Shown here piece after piece: positions 18,315 through 27,754 of a DNA stretch of 64,000 bases (its first letter is position 1; each line of letters opens with the position of its first letter). Under the pieces are notes generated by a model that saw only the letters and a list, made by a program, of their open reading frames with translations, searched no databases and was not told the origin of the DNA. A program made the position numbers and the translations under genes. Origin of the DNA: Porphyrobacter sp. (lineage in GTDB: Bacteria > Pseudomonadota > Alphaproteobacteria > Sphingomonadales > Sphingomonadaceae); NCBI GenBank assembly GCA_017744315.1, contig JAGIBN010000006.1, positions 1 through 64,000 of the forward strand, written 5' to 3'.

Positions 18315-19640
18315 ATGGCAATGGCAATCCTCGATGACACGGTGAACTTGCTCGACCATTCCGAGCTGACGCTCCGCCCCGATACCGGTCGGACGATCAT
18401 CCGCCCGTTCGTTCCGCAAGACCCGAGCGACTACGCTAATCCGGGCCGATCCCGGCCCCAGCGGATCACCGAGCGGGTGCTCGCCCTTTCGGATACTGAG
18501 GTGGCGCAGACATTGGAGCGGCTGCTCGACACGATGTCGGGTCGCCTGCGCAGTGCTGAACAGTTCCTCCTGAAGCGCTTCGATGAAGTGAACGGCTCCG
18601 TCATCGCGGACTGCGCCTGCAGCGACCAGCGCAAGCAGCTCATCGCCGCCTACTTCTGCGCCGAGTATTCGTTCGAGGCAGCCGCACTGTTCAATCCCAG
18701 CATGATCCGCCATCTGAAACAGCCGCGATTGCCGGATGGGAGAGCGCAATTCGTCATGTCGCTACGGGGCGTTGGCGAAGGGCACGTCTCTTCGGTCACC
18801 TTCCGAACGGGACTCTGGAGCGAGGCTAGCGGCTTCGAGATCGATACGCCGAGCGACGAAGGCTCCTTGCTCCGGCTGGATTCGACCGAGGGTCAAGGCG
18901 ATGATGAGATCGCCCACCTCGTCGCGGCAGACGACCGGCCGGTTTCCGAAATGGTGATCTTCCCCACGACCCCGAGCCAGCGCCAGGGCATCGAAGACAT
19001 GCGCCTGGTGATCTTCGAAGACCCGGACGCTGAACCGCAGATCTACGGCACTTATACCGCCTACGACGGCCGGGACGCCCGGCCCGAGATGATGCACCGC
19101 GATGCCGGCAAGCAGCTCACCTTCCGCCGGCTCAAGGGTCGGTTTGCGACCGGCAAGGGCATGGCTCTGTTTCCACGCAAGGTCGGTGGTCAGTACATGA
19201 TGCTGAGCCGCCAGGATCAGGAGAACGTGTGGCTTCTCTGGTCCGACGACCTCTACCAATGGGAAAAGGGGATCAAGCTTCTGGAGCCTGCCGAGCCGTG
19301 GGAGTTCATCCAGCTCGGCAATTGCGGTTCGCCCATCGAAATCGAGGAAGGCTGGCTCGTCATCACTCACGCCGTTGGCGTGGTGCGCAGCTATTCGATG
19401 GGCGCCTGCGTGCTCGACAGGGAGGATCCGACGAAGGTGATAGCCCGGATGCGGTCTCCGCTCCTGCGTCCGGCGACGGTCGGCGGACGCGACGGGTATG
19501 TCCCCAACGTCGTCTACAGCTGTGGCGGGATGGTCCATGACGGGACGTTGCTGCTGCCGTTTGCGGTGGCCGACAGCGTGACTCGCTTCGCCAGCATCCC
19601 ACTCGAACGCCTGCTCGCTGCGATGGAGTGGCAGCGCTGA
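18315..19640 (+). CDS. Glycoside hydrolase family 130-like phosphorylase
   Basis: A 441-residue protein resembling GH130 inverting phosphorylases/hydrolases that act on beta-mannosides. Family features seen: GIEDMRLVIFED near residues 224-235, where GH130 has its GxEDxRL motif with the proposed general-acid Asp; TGKGMALFPRK; LGNCGSPIEIEEGWLVITHAVG; and VLDREDPTKVIAR. The last two match the C-terminal five-bladed propeller consensus. An N-terminal region of about 150 residues precedes the core. No signal peptide is evident, so it should act in the cytoplasm. The ATG at 18315 has GGAG 8 bases upstream; GTG at 18258 would add 19 unsupported residues. No sugar transporter or other glycosidase is adjacent, so its substrate supply is unclear. 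Confidence 0.8.
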   Translation: MAMAILDDTVNLLDHSELTLRPDTGRTIIRPFVPQDPSDYANPGRSRPQRITERVLALSDTEVAQTLERLLDTMSGRLRSAEQFLLKRFDEVNGSVIADCACSDQRKQLIAAYFCAEYSFEAAALFNPSMIRHLKQPRLPDGRAQFVMSLRGVGEGHVSSVTFRTGLWSEASGFEIDTPSDEGSLLRLDSTEGQGDDEIAHLVAADDRPVSEMVIFPTTPSQRQGIEDMRLVIFEDPDAEPQIYGTYTAYDGRDARPEMMHRDAGKQLTFRRLKGRFATGKGMALFPRKVGGQYMMLSRQDQENVWLLWSDDLYQWEKGIKLLEPAEPWEFIQLGNCGSPIEIEEGWLVITHAVGVVRSYSMGACVLDREDPTKVIARMRSPLLRPATVGGRDGYVPNVVYSCGGMVHDGTLLLPFAVADSVTRFASIPLERLLAAMEWQR

Positions 19641-19750
19641 CCGACCAGTTGCGGAGCCCGGCGAAATTTCCGGGTTTGCACCGATGGCCGCCGGCTTTTT
19701 GCAGGTCGATCTAGGGTCCCTCCAAAACGGATCTTGGAAAGGACGCGATC

Positions 19751-20143
19751 ATGTCTTTCCGTCTCGTCTTCCTCCTCAGCGCCAGCTTGGCGCTCACCCT
19801 GGCCCCGGCAAGTGCCCAGACCGTACCCAAGCTCCCCGGAGGCGCTGCGTCGATGCTGGGTGGAGGACTGCCGAACCTCTCCTCGGTCGGCGTTCCCAAC
19901 GCGGCCGGTGTCCTGCAGTATTGCGTGAAGAACAAGCTGCTCTCAGCCTTCGGGGCGGACAACGTGCTCGGCGGGCTGATGAAGACGCCCGACGTTCAAT
20001 CGAAGCCGGAATATTCGGCAGGGGCTGCCGGCAATATTCTCACCGGCCAGGGCGCGCAGCCCTTCTCGCTCGATTCAATCCCCGCGGACCTCAAAAAGCA
20101 GGCGTGCGACATGATGCTGAAGCAAGGCGCCAGCCTGCTTTAG
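19751..20143 (+). CDS. DUF2501 (YjjA-like) secreted protein
   Basis: A 130-residue protein with signal peptide MSFRLVFLLSASLALTLAPASAQ. The mature part LGGGLPNLSSVGVPNAAGVLQYCVKNKLLSA and the end IPADLKKQACDMMLKQGASLL match DUF2501, the family of E. coli YjjA, with its two conserved cysteines. Function is unknown; it should be periplasmic, and the two cysteines could form a disulfide. AAAGGACGCGATC precedes the ATG. Its stop overlaps the stop of the convergent histidine phosphatase gene. Confidence 0.85.
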   Translation: MSFRLVFLLSASLALTLAPASAQTVPKLPGGAASMLGGGLPNLSSVGVPNAAGVLQYCVKNKLLSAFGADNVLGGLMKTPDVQSKPEYSAGAAGNILTGQGAQPFSLDSIPADLKKQACDMMLKQGASLL

Positions 20144-20706
20144 ATCGGCGCGCAGTTCCACACGCGGATTGCTCGTTCGCCGCGATAGTGGCCGAGGATA
20201 CACAAGGTACCCGTGTCGAGCAGGAAGCGACGCCCCTCCTCGGCGGGCAAGCCGATCCATCGTGCGGCGAGGACCCGCAGCACGTGCCCATGTGCGAACA
20301 GCGCGACATCGCCATCGACCGCGTTGATCCGGGAAATGACGCGATCGACGCGCCGTGAGAGATCGGAGGGCAGTTCTCCTCCTGGACAGCCGTCCTCGAA
20401 CACCATCCACCCCGGAACCGTCTTGTGGATTTGCGCAGGGGTCAGCCCTTCGTAGTCGCCATAGTCCCACTCGCTTAGGTCGGGATCGATCTCGGCCCGC
20501 TCGCCCAGGCCGACGATCTCACAGGTCTCCTTCGCCCTGGCCAGCGGGCTCGACAGGACCAGCGCGAACTCGTGCCCCTTGATCGCGGGCCGCAACTCAG
20601 CGGCGAGCTTTCGGCCGTTCTCTGTCAAGGGGAGGTCCGTGCGGCCCGTGTGCTGACCGCTCAGGCTCCACTCGGTCTCGCCGTGGCGGATGCAGTAGAC
20701 TTCCAT
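20140..20706 (-). CDS. Histidine phosphatase family protein
   Basis: A 188-residue phosphoglycerate-mutase-fold phosphatase. The catalytic RHGETEW is at residues 7-13 (phospho-accepting His8). The second arginine is in SSPLARAKET near 53-62, a glutamate in LSEWDYGDYEG near 78-88, and the second histidine in LFAHGHVLRVLAARW near 136-150. The full catalytic set is therefore present. It starts 9 bp after the phosphoketolase stop on the same strand, so it is probably the last gene of the aldolase-phosphoketolase operon and may dephosphorylate a sugar phosphate or related metabolite. Substrates in this family cannot be read from sequence. Confidence 0.88.
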   Translation of the reverse strand: MEVYCIRHGETEWSLSGQHTGRTDLPLTENGRKLAAELRPAIKGHEFALVLSSPLARAKETCEIVGLGERAEIDPDLSEWDYGDYEGLTPAQIHKTVPGWMVFEDGCPGGELPSDLSRRVDRVISRINAVDGDVALFAHGHVLRVLAARWIGLPAEEGRRFLLDTGTLCILGHYRGERAIRVWNCAPI

Positions 20707-20715
20707 GGTCCGGGG

Positions 20716-23145
20716 TCAGACGTTGTCGGCCTCGGTCGAGCCGGTCGTGCCGCCGGCTTGACGGCCCCAGGCCCAGCCGCTGATTTCGGGCATGTCCTCG
20801 CCATAGCGCTCGATATACTCGCGATGCTCGATCAGTTTGTCGCGGATCGCCTGCTTGGCGTAAGCGGCGCGCGTTTGCAGCCCCGGCACTCGCTCGATGA
20901 CGTCGGCGACGAGGTTGAAGCGGTCGATCTGGTTCATCACGCACATGTCGAACGGAGTGCTGGTGGTGCCCTCTTCCTTGTAGCCCCGCACGTGCAAGTT
21001 GCCGTGCCCCTTGCGGCGGTAGGTCAGCCGGTGGATCAGCCAGGGGTAGCCGTGGAAGGCGAAGATGATCGGCTTGTCGGTCGTGAACAGGGCGTCGAAG
21101 TCCGCATCGGGCAAGCCATGCGGGTGCTCGCTCGGCGGCTGGAGCTTCATGAGGTTGACCACGTTGACGACCCGGACTTTCACATCCGGCACATACCTGC
21201 GCAGGATGTCGACCGCCGCGAGGGTCTCCAGCGTCGGCACATCGCCGCAACAGGCCATGATTACATCGGGCACACCGCCCCGATCGTTGCTGGCGAATTC
21301 CCAGATGCCGAGCCCGGCCTCGCAGTGCTTCACCGCCTGATCCATGGTCAGCCACTGCGGCGCTGGCTGCTTTCCGGCCACCACCACGTTCACGTAGTTG
21401 CGGCTGCGCAGGCAATGGTCGGTCACCGACAGCAGGCAGTTCGCATCGGGCGGAAGATAGACCCGCACGACCTCGCCCTTCTTGTTGACGACGTGATCGA
21501 TGAAGCCGGGATCCTGGTGACTAAATCCGTTGTGATCCTGCCGCCAGACATGGCTCGACAGCAGGTAGTTGAGCGAGGCGATCGGTCGCCGCCAGGGGAT
21601 GTGGTTGCACACCTTGAGCCACTTGGCGTGCTGGTTGAACATGGAATCGATGATGTGGATGAACGCTTCGTAGCAGGAGAAGAAGCCATGCCGCCCGGTA
21701 AGGAGATAGCCCTCCAGCCAGCCCTGGCACTGGTGCTCGCTGAGCATTTCCATCACCCGGCCATCGGTCGCGAGGTGATCGTCCCAGGGGAAGGTCTCCG
21801 CCTCCCACGCGCGGTTGGTGACTTCGAGCGCGTCCTGCCAGCGGTTGGAGTTGTTCTCGTCCGGACTGAACAGGCGGAAGTTCCGCGCGTCCATATTGAG
21901 TTCCATCACATCGCGCAGGAAGCGCCCCATGATGCGGGTCGATTCCGCGGAGACCGCTCCGGGCAAAGTGACCTCGATCGCATAGTCGCGGAAGTCGGGT
22001 AGCTTGAGGTCCTTCAGCAGCAGGCCGCCGTTCGCGTGAGGATTGGCCGACATCCGCAAGTCGCCGTCGGGCGCCATCGCGCGCAGTTCAGGCCTCAGGC
22101 GTCCGTCATCGTCGAACAGCTCTTCCGGACGGTAGCTCTTCATCCAGGTTTCCAGGATCTGCACATGCTCCGGGTTCTCGTGCATCTCGCCCATCGGAAC
22201 CTGGTGCGATCGCCAGTAATCCTCCGTCCGCTTCCCATCGATCTCCTTGGGACAGGTCCATCCCTTGGGTGAGCGGAGGATGATCATCGGCCACCGCGGC
22301 CGCTCGCGCACGCCGCTGCGGGCCTGGGCCTTGATCCGCGCAATGTCGGCGAAAACCGCGTCCAGCGTGTCCGCCATCAGTTCGTGCATCGTGGCCGGAT
22401 CGCTGCCTTCGACGAAGTACGGGGTGTAGCCATAGCCGCGGAACAGCTGGTCGAGCTCTTCATGGCTGATCCGGGCGAGCACCGTCGGATTGGCTATCTT
22501 GTAGCCGTTGAGGTGCAGGATCGGCAGCACCACGCCATCGCTCACCGGGTTGAGGAACTTGTTGGAATGCCAGCTGGTCGCGAGCGGACCGGTCTCGGCC
22601 TCGCCATCGCCGACGACGCAGGCAACCACCAGGTCGGGATTGTCGAACGCGGCCCCGAAGGCGTGGGACAACGCATAGCCAAGCTCGCCGCCCTCATGGA
22701 TCGATCCGGGCGTTTCAGGAGCGACATGGCTCGGGATACCGCCGGGGAAGGAGAACTGCTTGAACAGCTTCTTCATGCCCCGCTCGTCGGCGGAGATGTT
22801 GGGATAGACCTCGCTGTAGGTGCCTTCGAGCCAGGCATTGGCCACCAGCGCTGGGCCGCCGTGCCCGGGTCCGGTGATGTAGATCATGCTCTGATCGTCG
22901 CGCCGGATGACGCGGTTGAGGTGGGCGTAGATGAAGTTCAGTCCGGGGGTCGTGCCCCAGTGGCCGAGCAGCCGTGGCTTGATGTGCGCCTTGCTCAGCG
23001 GCTCCTTGAGCAAAGGATTGTCGTAGAGGTAGATCTGCCCGACCGAGAGGTAATTCGCCGCCCGCCAGTAGGCATCGAGCATGGCGAGTTCACCACGGGG
23101 CTTGGCGGCAGAGGTCTGCTGCTTGTCCTTCACTGCGTTTGGCAT
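20716..23145 (-). CDS. xfp: Xylulose-5-P/fructose-6-P phosphoketolase
   Basis: An 809-residue phosphoketolase, the usual full length. It splits xylulose 5-phosphate or fructose 6-phosphate with phosphate to acetyl phosphate plus a C3 or C4 sugar phosphate, using thiamine diphosphate. Visible landmarks are [59 protein letters not shown] and the ThDP/Mg motif [20 protein letters not shown] near residues 158-177. The C-terminal [14 protein letters not shown] is also conserved. GGAGAG precedes the ATG. It lies 31 bp after a class I aldolase gene and 9 bp before a phosphatase gene, all co-directional. An acetate kinase or phosphotransacetylase is not adjacent, so acetyl phosphate handling must be encoded elsewhere. 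Confidence 0.95.
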   Translation of the reverse strand: MPNAVKDKQQTSAAKPRGELAMLDAYWRAANYLSVGQIYLYDNPLLKEPLSKAHIKPRLLGHWGTTPGLNFIYAHLNRVIRRDDQSMIYITGPGHGGPALVANAWLEGTYSEVYPNISADERGMKKLFKQFSFPGGIPSHVAPETPGSIHEGGELGYALSHAFGAAFDNPDLVVACVVGDGEAETGPLATSWHSNKFLNPVSDGVVLPILHLNGYKIANPTVLARISHEELDQLFRGYGYTPYFVEGSDPATMHELMADTLDAVFADIARIKAQARSGVRERPRWPMIILRSPKGWTCPKEIDGKRTEDYWRSHQVPMGEMHENPEHVQILETWMKSYRPEELFDDDGRLRPELRAMAPDGDLRMSANPHANGGLLLKDLKLPDFRDYAIEVTLPGAVSAESTRIMGRFLRDVMELNMDARNFRLFSPDENNSNRWQDALEVTNRAWEAETFPWDDHLATDGRVMEMLSEHQCQGWLEGYLLTGRHGFFSCYEAFIHIIDSMFNQHAKWLKVCNHIPWRRPIASLNYLLSSHVWRQDHNGFSHQDPGFIDHVVNKKGEVVRVYLPPDANCLLSVTDHCLRSRNYVNVVVAGKQPAPQWLTMDQAVKHCEAGLGIWEFASNDRGGVPDVIMACCGDVPTLETLAAVDILRRYVPDVKVRVVNVVNLMKLQPPSEHPHGLPDADFDALFTTDKPIIFAFHGYPWLIHRLTYRRKGHGNLHVRGYKEEGTTSTPFDMCVMNQIDRFNLVADVIERVPGLQTRAAYAKQAIRDKLIEHREYIERYGEDMPEISGWAWGRQAGGTTGSTEADNV

Positions 23146-23176
23146 TGAACTCTCCGGTGCTGGAGGTGGCGGAAAC

Positions 23177-24247
23177 CTAGTGATCGAGAGTCGCGGGTTG
23201 AGCGGCGTTGGGCATGCGGATGCCGTCCTGTCCTTCCTCCATCGCCGGCGAATAGGCGCCGAGCGCGGCGGCGCTGTTGCAGCGTGCGCGATGGATCAGG
23301 GCCTGGGCGCCGGCCTCAGCGCGGTCCTTATGGCCACCCCACCGTTCGAGAGCCGGATCCTGGAGCGCGCGACCATAAGAGAAGCTGACCGTCCACGGCG
23401 CGGGCCATTGCAGCCGGTTGATCGTATCGAGGTGAGCCGTCGCGAGCTCTGGCGACTGTCCGCCGGATAGAAAGACCACGCCGGGTACGGCGGCGGGTAC
23501 ATGGCGAAGCAGGCACCGCAACGTTGCCGCCGCAACTTCCAACTGCGAGGCCTTCTCGCTGCTACGCGAACCCGGGATCACCATGCTCGGCTTGAGCAAC
23601 AGGCATTCGAGCTGCACGTCCTCGACGAAGAGCTCACGGAATACCTCCTGCAGCACTTCGCTGGTAACTTCGTCGCTCCGCGCGAGATCGTGGGCCCCTT
23701 CCATGAGGACTTCCGGCTCCACGATCGGAACCATGTCCGCCTCCTGCGCCAGCGCGGCGTAGCGGGCGAGCGCGTGGCTGTTGGCGTGGATGCAGGCACG
23801 GGTGGGCAGGCGATCTCCGTCGATCCGAAGCACCGCCCGCCACTTGGTGAAGCGCGCACCCATCTTGCGATATTCGGCAAGCCGCTCGCGAAGCCCGTCA
23901 AGGCCCTCGGTAACGGTTTCGCCCGGACTTCCGGCGAGAGGCTTTGCCCCGGCGTCGACCTTGATGCCGGGCAGGATGCCGAGTTCGGTCAGCATCCGGG
24001 CAAAGGGGAGTCCCCCGCTGGCCTGCTGCCGGATCGTCTCGTCCTGAAGGATAACGCCGCTGATGAACTCCGACGCGCCATAAGCGCCAAACAGCATCTC
24101 CCGATAGGCGCGGCGCGTGTCAGGAGTGGAGTGAATACCAAGCGCTTCGAACCGCTTGGTCAGCGTGCCCGGCGTTTCGCCCGCCGCAAGAATCCCCTTT
24201 CCGGGGGCCACAAGGGTCCGGGCGACGTCACTGAGTTTCGAGGCCAT
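23177..24247 (-). CDS. Class I fructose-bisphosphate aldolase
   Basis: A 356-residue class I aldolase, the Schiff-base type that interconverts fructose 1,6-bisphosphate with dihydroxyacetone phosphate and glyceraldehyde 3-phosphate. The opening [27 protein letters not shown] is typical, as are [26 protein letters not shown] and [23 protein letters not shown] near residues 224-234 contains the Schiff-base lysine, and VVFLSGGQS is the phosphate loop. GGAGG lies 7 bases before the ATG at 24247, preferred over the GTG just upstream. As first gene of the aldolase-phosphoketolase group it links triose and hexose phosphate pools to the phosphoketolase reaction. Confidence 0.93.
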   Translation of the reverse strand: MASKLSDVARTLVAPGKGILAAGETPGTLTKRFEALGIHSTPDTRRAYREMLFGAYGASEFISGVILQDETIRQQASGGLPFARMLTELGILPGIKVDAGAKPLAGSPGETVTEGLDGLRERLAEYRKMGARFTKWRAVLRIDGDRLPTRACIHANSHALARYAALAQEADMVPIVEPEVLMEGAHDLARSDEVTSEVLQEVFRELFVEDVQLECLLLKPSMVIPGSRSSEKASQLEVAAATLRCLLRHVPAAVPGVVFLSGGQSPELATAHLDTINRLQWPAPWTVSFSYGRALQDPALERWGGHKDRAEAGAQALIHRARCNSAAALGAYSPAMEEGQDGIRMPNAAQPATLDH

Positions 24248-24415
24248 CACGAAACCTCCGGATCTGCCCTCCCCGTGAGCAACCCTGCCACACGCCGCTG
24301 AAAGGAGTCCGACCGAGGAACTGACCTAGTGGTACGTGAACTTTGTCGCTCCAGGCATCGGGATGATTCCCGATATCGCGCTCAACCCGCCCAAAAACTG
24401 GCGCAGATCATCGTA

Positions 24416-25306
24416 TCAGCAGCGTTCGGTCAAGGCCTCGAGCATCCAGGCCGTCGCAGGTCCCGGTCGGCTATCTTTTCGCCACAGCGCGTTCAGGCGA
24501 TAATCGAACTTCGGCGCCTCGGGCAGGCAGAGGGTGACCAGCCGTTTCGCGGCAAGATCTTCGGCCACCATGTGCTTCGGCATGTTACCCCATCCGATCC
24601 CTTCGAGAAGCAAGGCATGCTTGGCGCCAAGGTCGGCCAGCCGCCAGGTCCGCGGGCTGAGTACCGAGAACTCCCGCCCTTCGGTGAGCCGAGAGCGGTC
24701 GGTAAGGACTAGTTGGAGATGCTCGGCCGTTTCACCCGGCTCGATAAGCGCGCGTTTGGCCAGTGGATGTGAAGGGGCTGCCACCGGAACCAGTTCCACC
24801 ACACCGAGTGCCCTGCTCTGCAGTTCAGGCAAATCCACGATGTCGGGCCCGGCAACGGCCAGATCGGCCCGGCGATCGAGCACGAGAGCCGCCACGGCCC
24901 CCAGAGCTTCGACGTGAAGCCGAAGATTGACCGTTGGAAACATGGTCTGAAAGTCGCGCAGGACGCTTGCCACCGTACCACTCGGGACCATCACGTCGAC
25001 TGCGAGCGCCAGCTCGGTCTCCAGGCCCTGAAGGATACCGCGAGCCCGTGATACCAAGCCGTCAACGTCGTTCGCAACCGCCCGCGCATCGGCGAGCAAG
25101 GCCCTTCCGGCATCGGTGAGCTCCGGGCGCCGCGACCCTTCACGATCGAACAGCCTGACACCGAGCTGACTCTCGAGTGCCGCTATGCCGTAACTGACCA
25201 CCGATAGCGCCCGGCCGAGCTTCTGGGCCGCCTTGTTGAAGCTGCCTTCGTCGGCAACGGCGAGAAAGATGCGGAGCTGATCGAGGGTGGGATGGCCGAC
25301 TTCCAC
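24416..25306 (-). CDS. LysR-family transcriptional regulator
   Basis: A 296-residue LysR regulator. The N-terminal winged helix is clear: LDQLRIFLAVADEGSFNKAAQKLGRALSVVSYGIAALESQLG at about 8-49 followed by LFDREGSRRPELTDAGRALL. The rest is the periplasmic-binding-like effector domain. It is divergent from the pirin gene across 100 bp, and LysR regulators usually control the divergent neighbour, so pirin, the FMN reductase and the dioxygenase are the likely targets. The effector is unknown. The intergenic sequence is AT-rich for this genome, consistent with a shared promoter region. Confidence 0.9.
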   Translation of the reverse strand: MEVGHPTLDQLRIFLAVADEGSFNKAAQKLGRALSVVSYGIAALESQLGVRLFDREGSRRPELTDAGRALLADARAVANDVDGLVSRARGILQGLETELALAVDVMVPSGTVASVLRDFQTMFPTVNLRLHVEALGAVAALVLDRRADLAVAGPDIVDLPELQSRALGVVELVPVAAPSHPLAKRALIEPGETAEHLQLVLTDRSRLTEGREFSVLSPRTWRLADLGAKHALLLEGIGWGNMPKHMVAEDLAAKRLVTLCLPEAPKFDYRLNALWRKDSRPGPATAWMLEALTERC

Positions 25307-25406
25307 TATTCAACTTTCTCGAACGATTTGGATCACTTTATCCGACTTTTCCGTTTTGTCCGCAACCGCCAGATAGTCGTTACGCCAAGACACGGAGACA
25401 ACGACC

Positions 25407-26105
25407 ATGATTGAAGTTCGGCCTTTCAGCAGCCTCGGCGCCGCCAATCACGGATGGCTCGATGCCCACCACCACTTTTCGTTTGCCGATTACCACGATC
25501 CGGCGCGGACCAACTGGGGCCAGCTCCGTGTGTGGAACGACGACACCATCGCCCCGCAGAGCGGCTTCCCGCCTCATCCGCATCGCGACATGGAGATCAT
25601 TACCTACGTCCGCAAAGGCGCGATCACTCACGAGGACAACACCGGCAACAAGGGCCGGACTGTCGCGGGTGACGTGCAGGTCATGTCGGCAGGCACCGGG
25701 ATCGCCCACGCAGAGTACAACCTGGAAGACGAGCCAACTCAGATCTTCCAGATCTGGATCATCCCCGACGAGCGCGGCGGCGAGCCCAGTTGGGGCACCC
25801 AGCCCTTCCCCAAGGGCGACCGGGCTGGGCACTTCGTAACGCTCGCTTCCGGCATCGCCGGTGACGAGGAGAGCCTGCCGATCCGCACCCAAGCGCGGGT
25901 CCTGGGCGCCACCGTCAAGGCGGGCGAAACCGTGGTCTACGAGACGAGCGCCGACCGGCACCTCTATCTCGTCCCGGCGACGGGCAAGGTCCGGATCGAG
26001 GACGCCGAGGTCAACGCCCGCGACGGGGCGGCGATCACGGGAGTGGCCCAGGTTCGGGTCACGGCGATCGAGGACAGCGAACTCGTCCTCGTCGACGCCC
26101 GGTAA
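25407..26105 (+). CDS. Pirin family protein (YhhW-like)
   Basis: A 232-residue bicupin of the pirin family. Metal-ligand motifs are present: FPPHPHRDMEIITYVRKGAITHED near residues 53-76 (two His of HPH) and GTGIAHAEYN near 97-106 (His and acidic ligand). The N-terminal DAHHHFSFADY motif also fits YhhW-type pirins, which can act as quercetin 2,3-dioxygenases or redox-sensing co-regulators. ATG at 25407. It heads a plus-strand group with the FMN reductase and LigB-type dioxygenase and is divergent from LysR. Cytoplasmic. Confidence 0.9.
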   Translation: MIEVRPFSSLGAANHGWLDAHHHFSFADYHDPARTNWGQLRVWNDDTIAPQSGFPPHPHRDMEIITYVRKGAITHEDNTGNKGRTVAGDVQVMSAGTGIAHAEYNLEDEPTQIFQIWIIPDERGGEPSWGTQPFPKGDRAGHFVTLASGIAGDEESLPIRTQARVLGATVKAGETVVYETSADRHLYLVPATGKVRIEDAEVNARDGAAITGVAQVRVTAIEDSELVLVDAR

Positions 26106-26120
26106 GTCTCAAAACCAACC

Positions 26121-26147
26121 GGCCGGCGGCTGCCCCCGCCGCCGGCC
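26121..26147 (+). terminator. 10-bp hairpin between pirin and FMN reductase genes
   Basis: GGCCGGCGGC (26121-26130) pairs exactly with GCCGCCGGCC (26138-26147) around a 7-base loop, 16 bases after the pirin stop. No T-run follows, so it is more likely a processing or stabilising hairpin within the operon than a full terminator. Confidence 0.5.
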
Positions 26148-26174
26148 ACACACCCCAAAGAATTGGAGTATCCC

Positions 26175-26756
26175 ATGAGCGAGAAGATCAACGTCGCCGT
26201 TATCGTCGGCAGCCTGCGCAAGGATTCCGTGAACCGTAAGGCCGCACTCGCGCTGGCCAAGCTGGCTCCGGAAAACGTGAACCTGCGCATCGTCGAGATT
26301 GCCGACTTGCCGCTCTACGACGAGGATGTCGAAGCCGCCGGCGTGCCGGAGCAATGGGCACGCTTTCGCAACGAGCTTCGCGCGAGCGATGCCGTGCTGT
26401 TCGTCACGCCTGAGTACAACCGCTCGGTTCCCGGCGCGCTCAAGAACGCGATCGATGTGGGTTCACGCCCCTACGGAAGCAGTTCCTGGGAAGGGAAGCC
26501 GGCCGCGATCATGAGCTTGTCGCCCGGCGCCCTGGGTGCTTTCGGCGCCAATCATCATCTGCGCCAGTCGCTGGTGTTCCTCGACATGCCAGTGCTTCAG
26601 CAACCTGAAGCCTACATCGGCAACGCCTTCGGGCTGTTCGACGAGGCGGGTCAGTTCACCTCCGAAAGCACCAAAGCGTTCTTCAAGACGTTCATCGATG
26701 CGTTCGCTAGGTGGATCGGGAGGCATTCGCCCCGGCACGAAGTGCGCGCTGCATAA
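26175..26756 (+). CDS. NADPH-dependent FMN reductase family protein
   Basis: A 193-residue flavodoxin-fold reductase. VIVGSLRKDSVNRKAALAL near residues 9-27 is the FMN phosphate loop of the FMN_red family. TPEYNRSVPGALKNAIDVGSRP near 78-99 is its second signature, and GALGAFGANHHLRQSL follows. Relatives reduce quinones, azo compounds or chromate using NADPH. GGAG sits 6 bases before the ATG at 26175. Located between pirin and a LigB-type dioxygenase, it probably has a role in quinone or aromatic redox protection. Specific substrate unknown. Confidence 0.9.
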   Translation: MSEKINVAVIVGSLRKDSVNRKAALALAKLAPENVNLRIVEIADLPLYDEDVEAAGVPEQWARFRNELRASDAVLFVTPEYNRSVPGALKNAIDVGSRPYGSSSWEGKPAAIMSLSPGALGAFGANHHLRQSLVFLDMPVLQQPEAYIGNAFGLFDEAGQFTSESTKAFFKTFIDAFARWIGRHSPRHEVRAA

Positions 26757-26840
26757 GCCGGGAAGATGGGTTATCGGCGGTGGTGAGCGCGGCGCGAATT
26801 GGCGCCACCGTTCGGGCCGCCGGCATGAAGGAGCACCTTG

Positions 26841-27692
26841 ATGACCAAGATGCCTGCTTTGTTTGTCGGCCACGGCAGCCCGATGAACACGCTGGAGCGC
26901 AACGGCTTCACCGACGCCTGGCGTGCCTTCGGACGGCAACTGCCTCGGCCCAAGGCCATACTGGTCATCTCGGCCCATTGGTACTTCGGTGCGACTGCGG
27001 TCACCGCCATGGCGCGGCCGCGGACGATCCACGACTTCTACGGCTTTCCCCAAGCGCTGTTCGACTTCGACTATCCGGCGCCTGGAGACCCCGACCTGGC
27101 GGGCGAGATCGTCGAGTTGGTCAAACCCAACTGGGTCGGCCTCGATCGCGATCAGTGGGGCCTCGATCACGGCACCTGGTCCGTCCTCGCGCACCTCTAC
27201 CCCGAGGCCGACATTCCTGTCGTTCAGTTGTCATTGAACGCCTTGCGGCCGCTTGATTACCATCTGGATCTCGCGCGCCGGCTGGCGCCCCTCCGCGAAC
27301 AGGGCGTGATGATCCTTGCGAGCGGCAACGTGGTGCATAACCTGAGCCTGCTCAAATGGAACGAGCCGGATCTGGCCTACGACTGGGCCGAGAGGTTCGA
27401 CGATGCCGTGGTGGCGCAGATTACGCAGGACCCGGACAATATCCTGAGCCTGGCGGAGCATCCGGATTTCCCCTCTGCCGTTCCCACGCCAGATCACTTC
27501 ATTCCTCTGCTCTACACTGCGGGCCTGGCAGCAGCCGATAGCTCCACGATCGAACCGCTGGTCCGCGGCTATTCGATGGGGTCCATCTCGATGACCTGCT
27601 ATGGGATTGGCGCCGAGGTCGAACTTCGGTCAGACCCCACGTGCGCCGCGCTTCTCCCTGGCGGAGTGCCTCCCGATCAGACGAATATGTGA
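26841..27692 (+). CDS. LigB-type extradiol dioxygenase (4,5-DOPA dioxygenase-like, YgiD)
   Basis: A 283-residue class III extradiol dioxygenase relative. Motifs: LFVGHGSPMNTLE near residues 7-19, ILVISAHWY near 40-48, LDHGTWSVLAHLYPEADIPVVQLS near 112-135 and ILASGNVVHNL near 164-174. These supply the metal-binding and catalytic histidines of the YgiD/DODA group, which open catechol rings (for example DOPA at the 4,5 bond). AGGAG precedes the ATG at 26841. As third gene after pirin and an FMN reductase it suggests a small aromatic ring-processing or detoxifying module. The physiological catechol is not known. Confidence 0.88.
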   Translation: MTKMPALFVGHGSPMNTLERNGFTDAWRAFGRQLPRPKAILVISAHWYFGATAVTAMARPRTIHDFYGFPQALFDFDYPAPGDPDLAGEIVELVKPNWVGLDRDQWGLDHGTWSVLAHLYPEADIPVVQLSLNALRPLDYHLDLARRLAPLREQGVMILASGNVVHNLSLLKWNEPDLAYDWAERFDDAVVAQITQDPDNILSLAEHPDFPSAVPTPDHFIPLLYTAGLAAADSSTIEPLVRGYSMGSISMTCYGIGAEVELRSDPTCAALLPGGVPPDQTNM

Positions 27693-27754
27693 GCAAAAAC
27701 CCGGAAGAGCGGGCCCTGGTTGCGGTTCGTCGCCAGGAACCATAGGAACGCCAG

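Noticed and set aside
20572..22002. 476-codon plus-strand frame across phosphoketolase
   Set aside because: Shadow of the phosphoketolase gene, Val/Asp/His-rich and without motifs.
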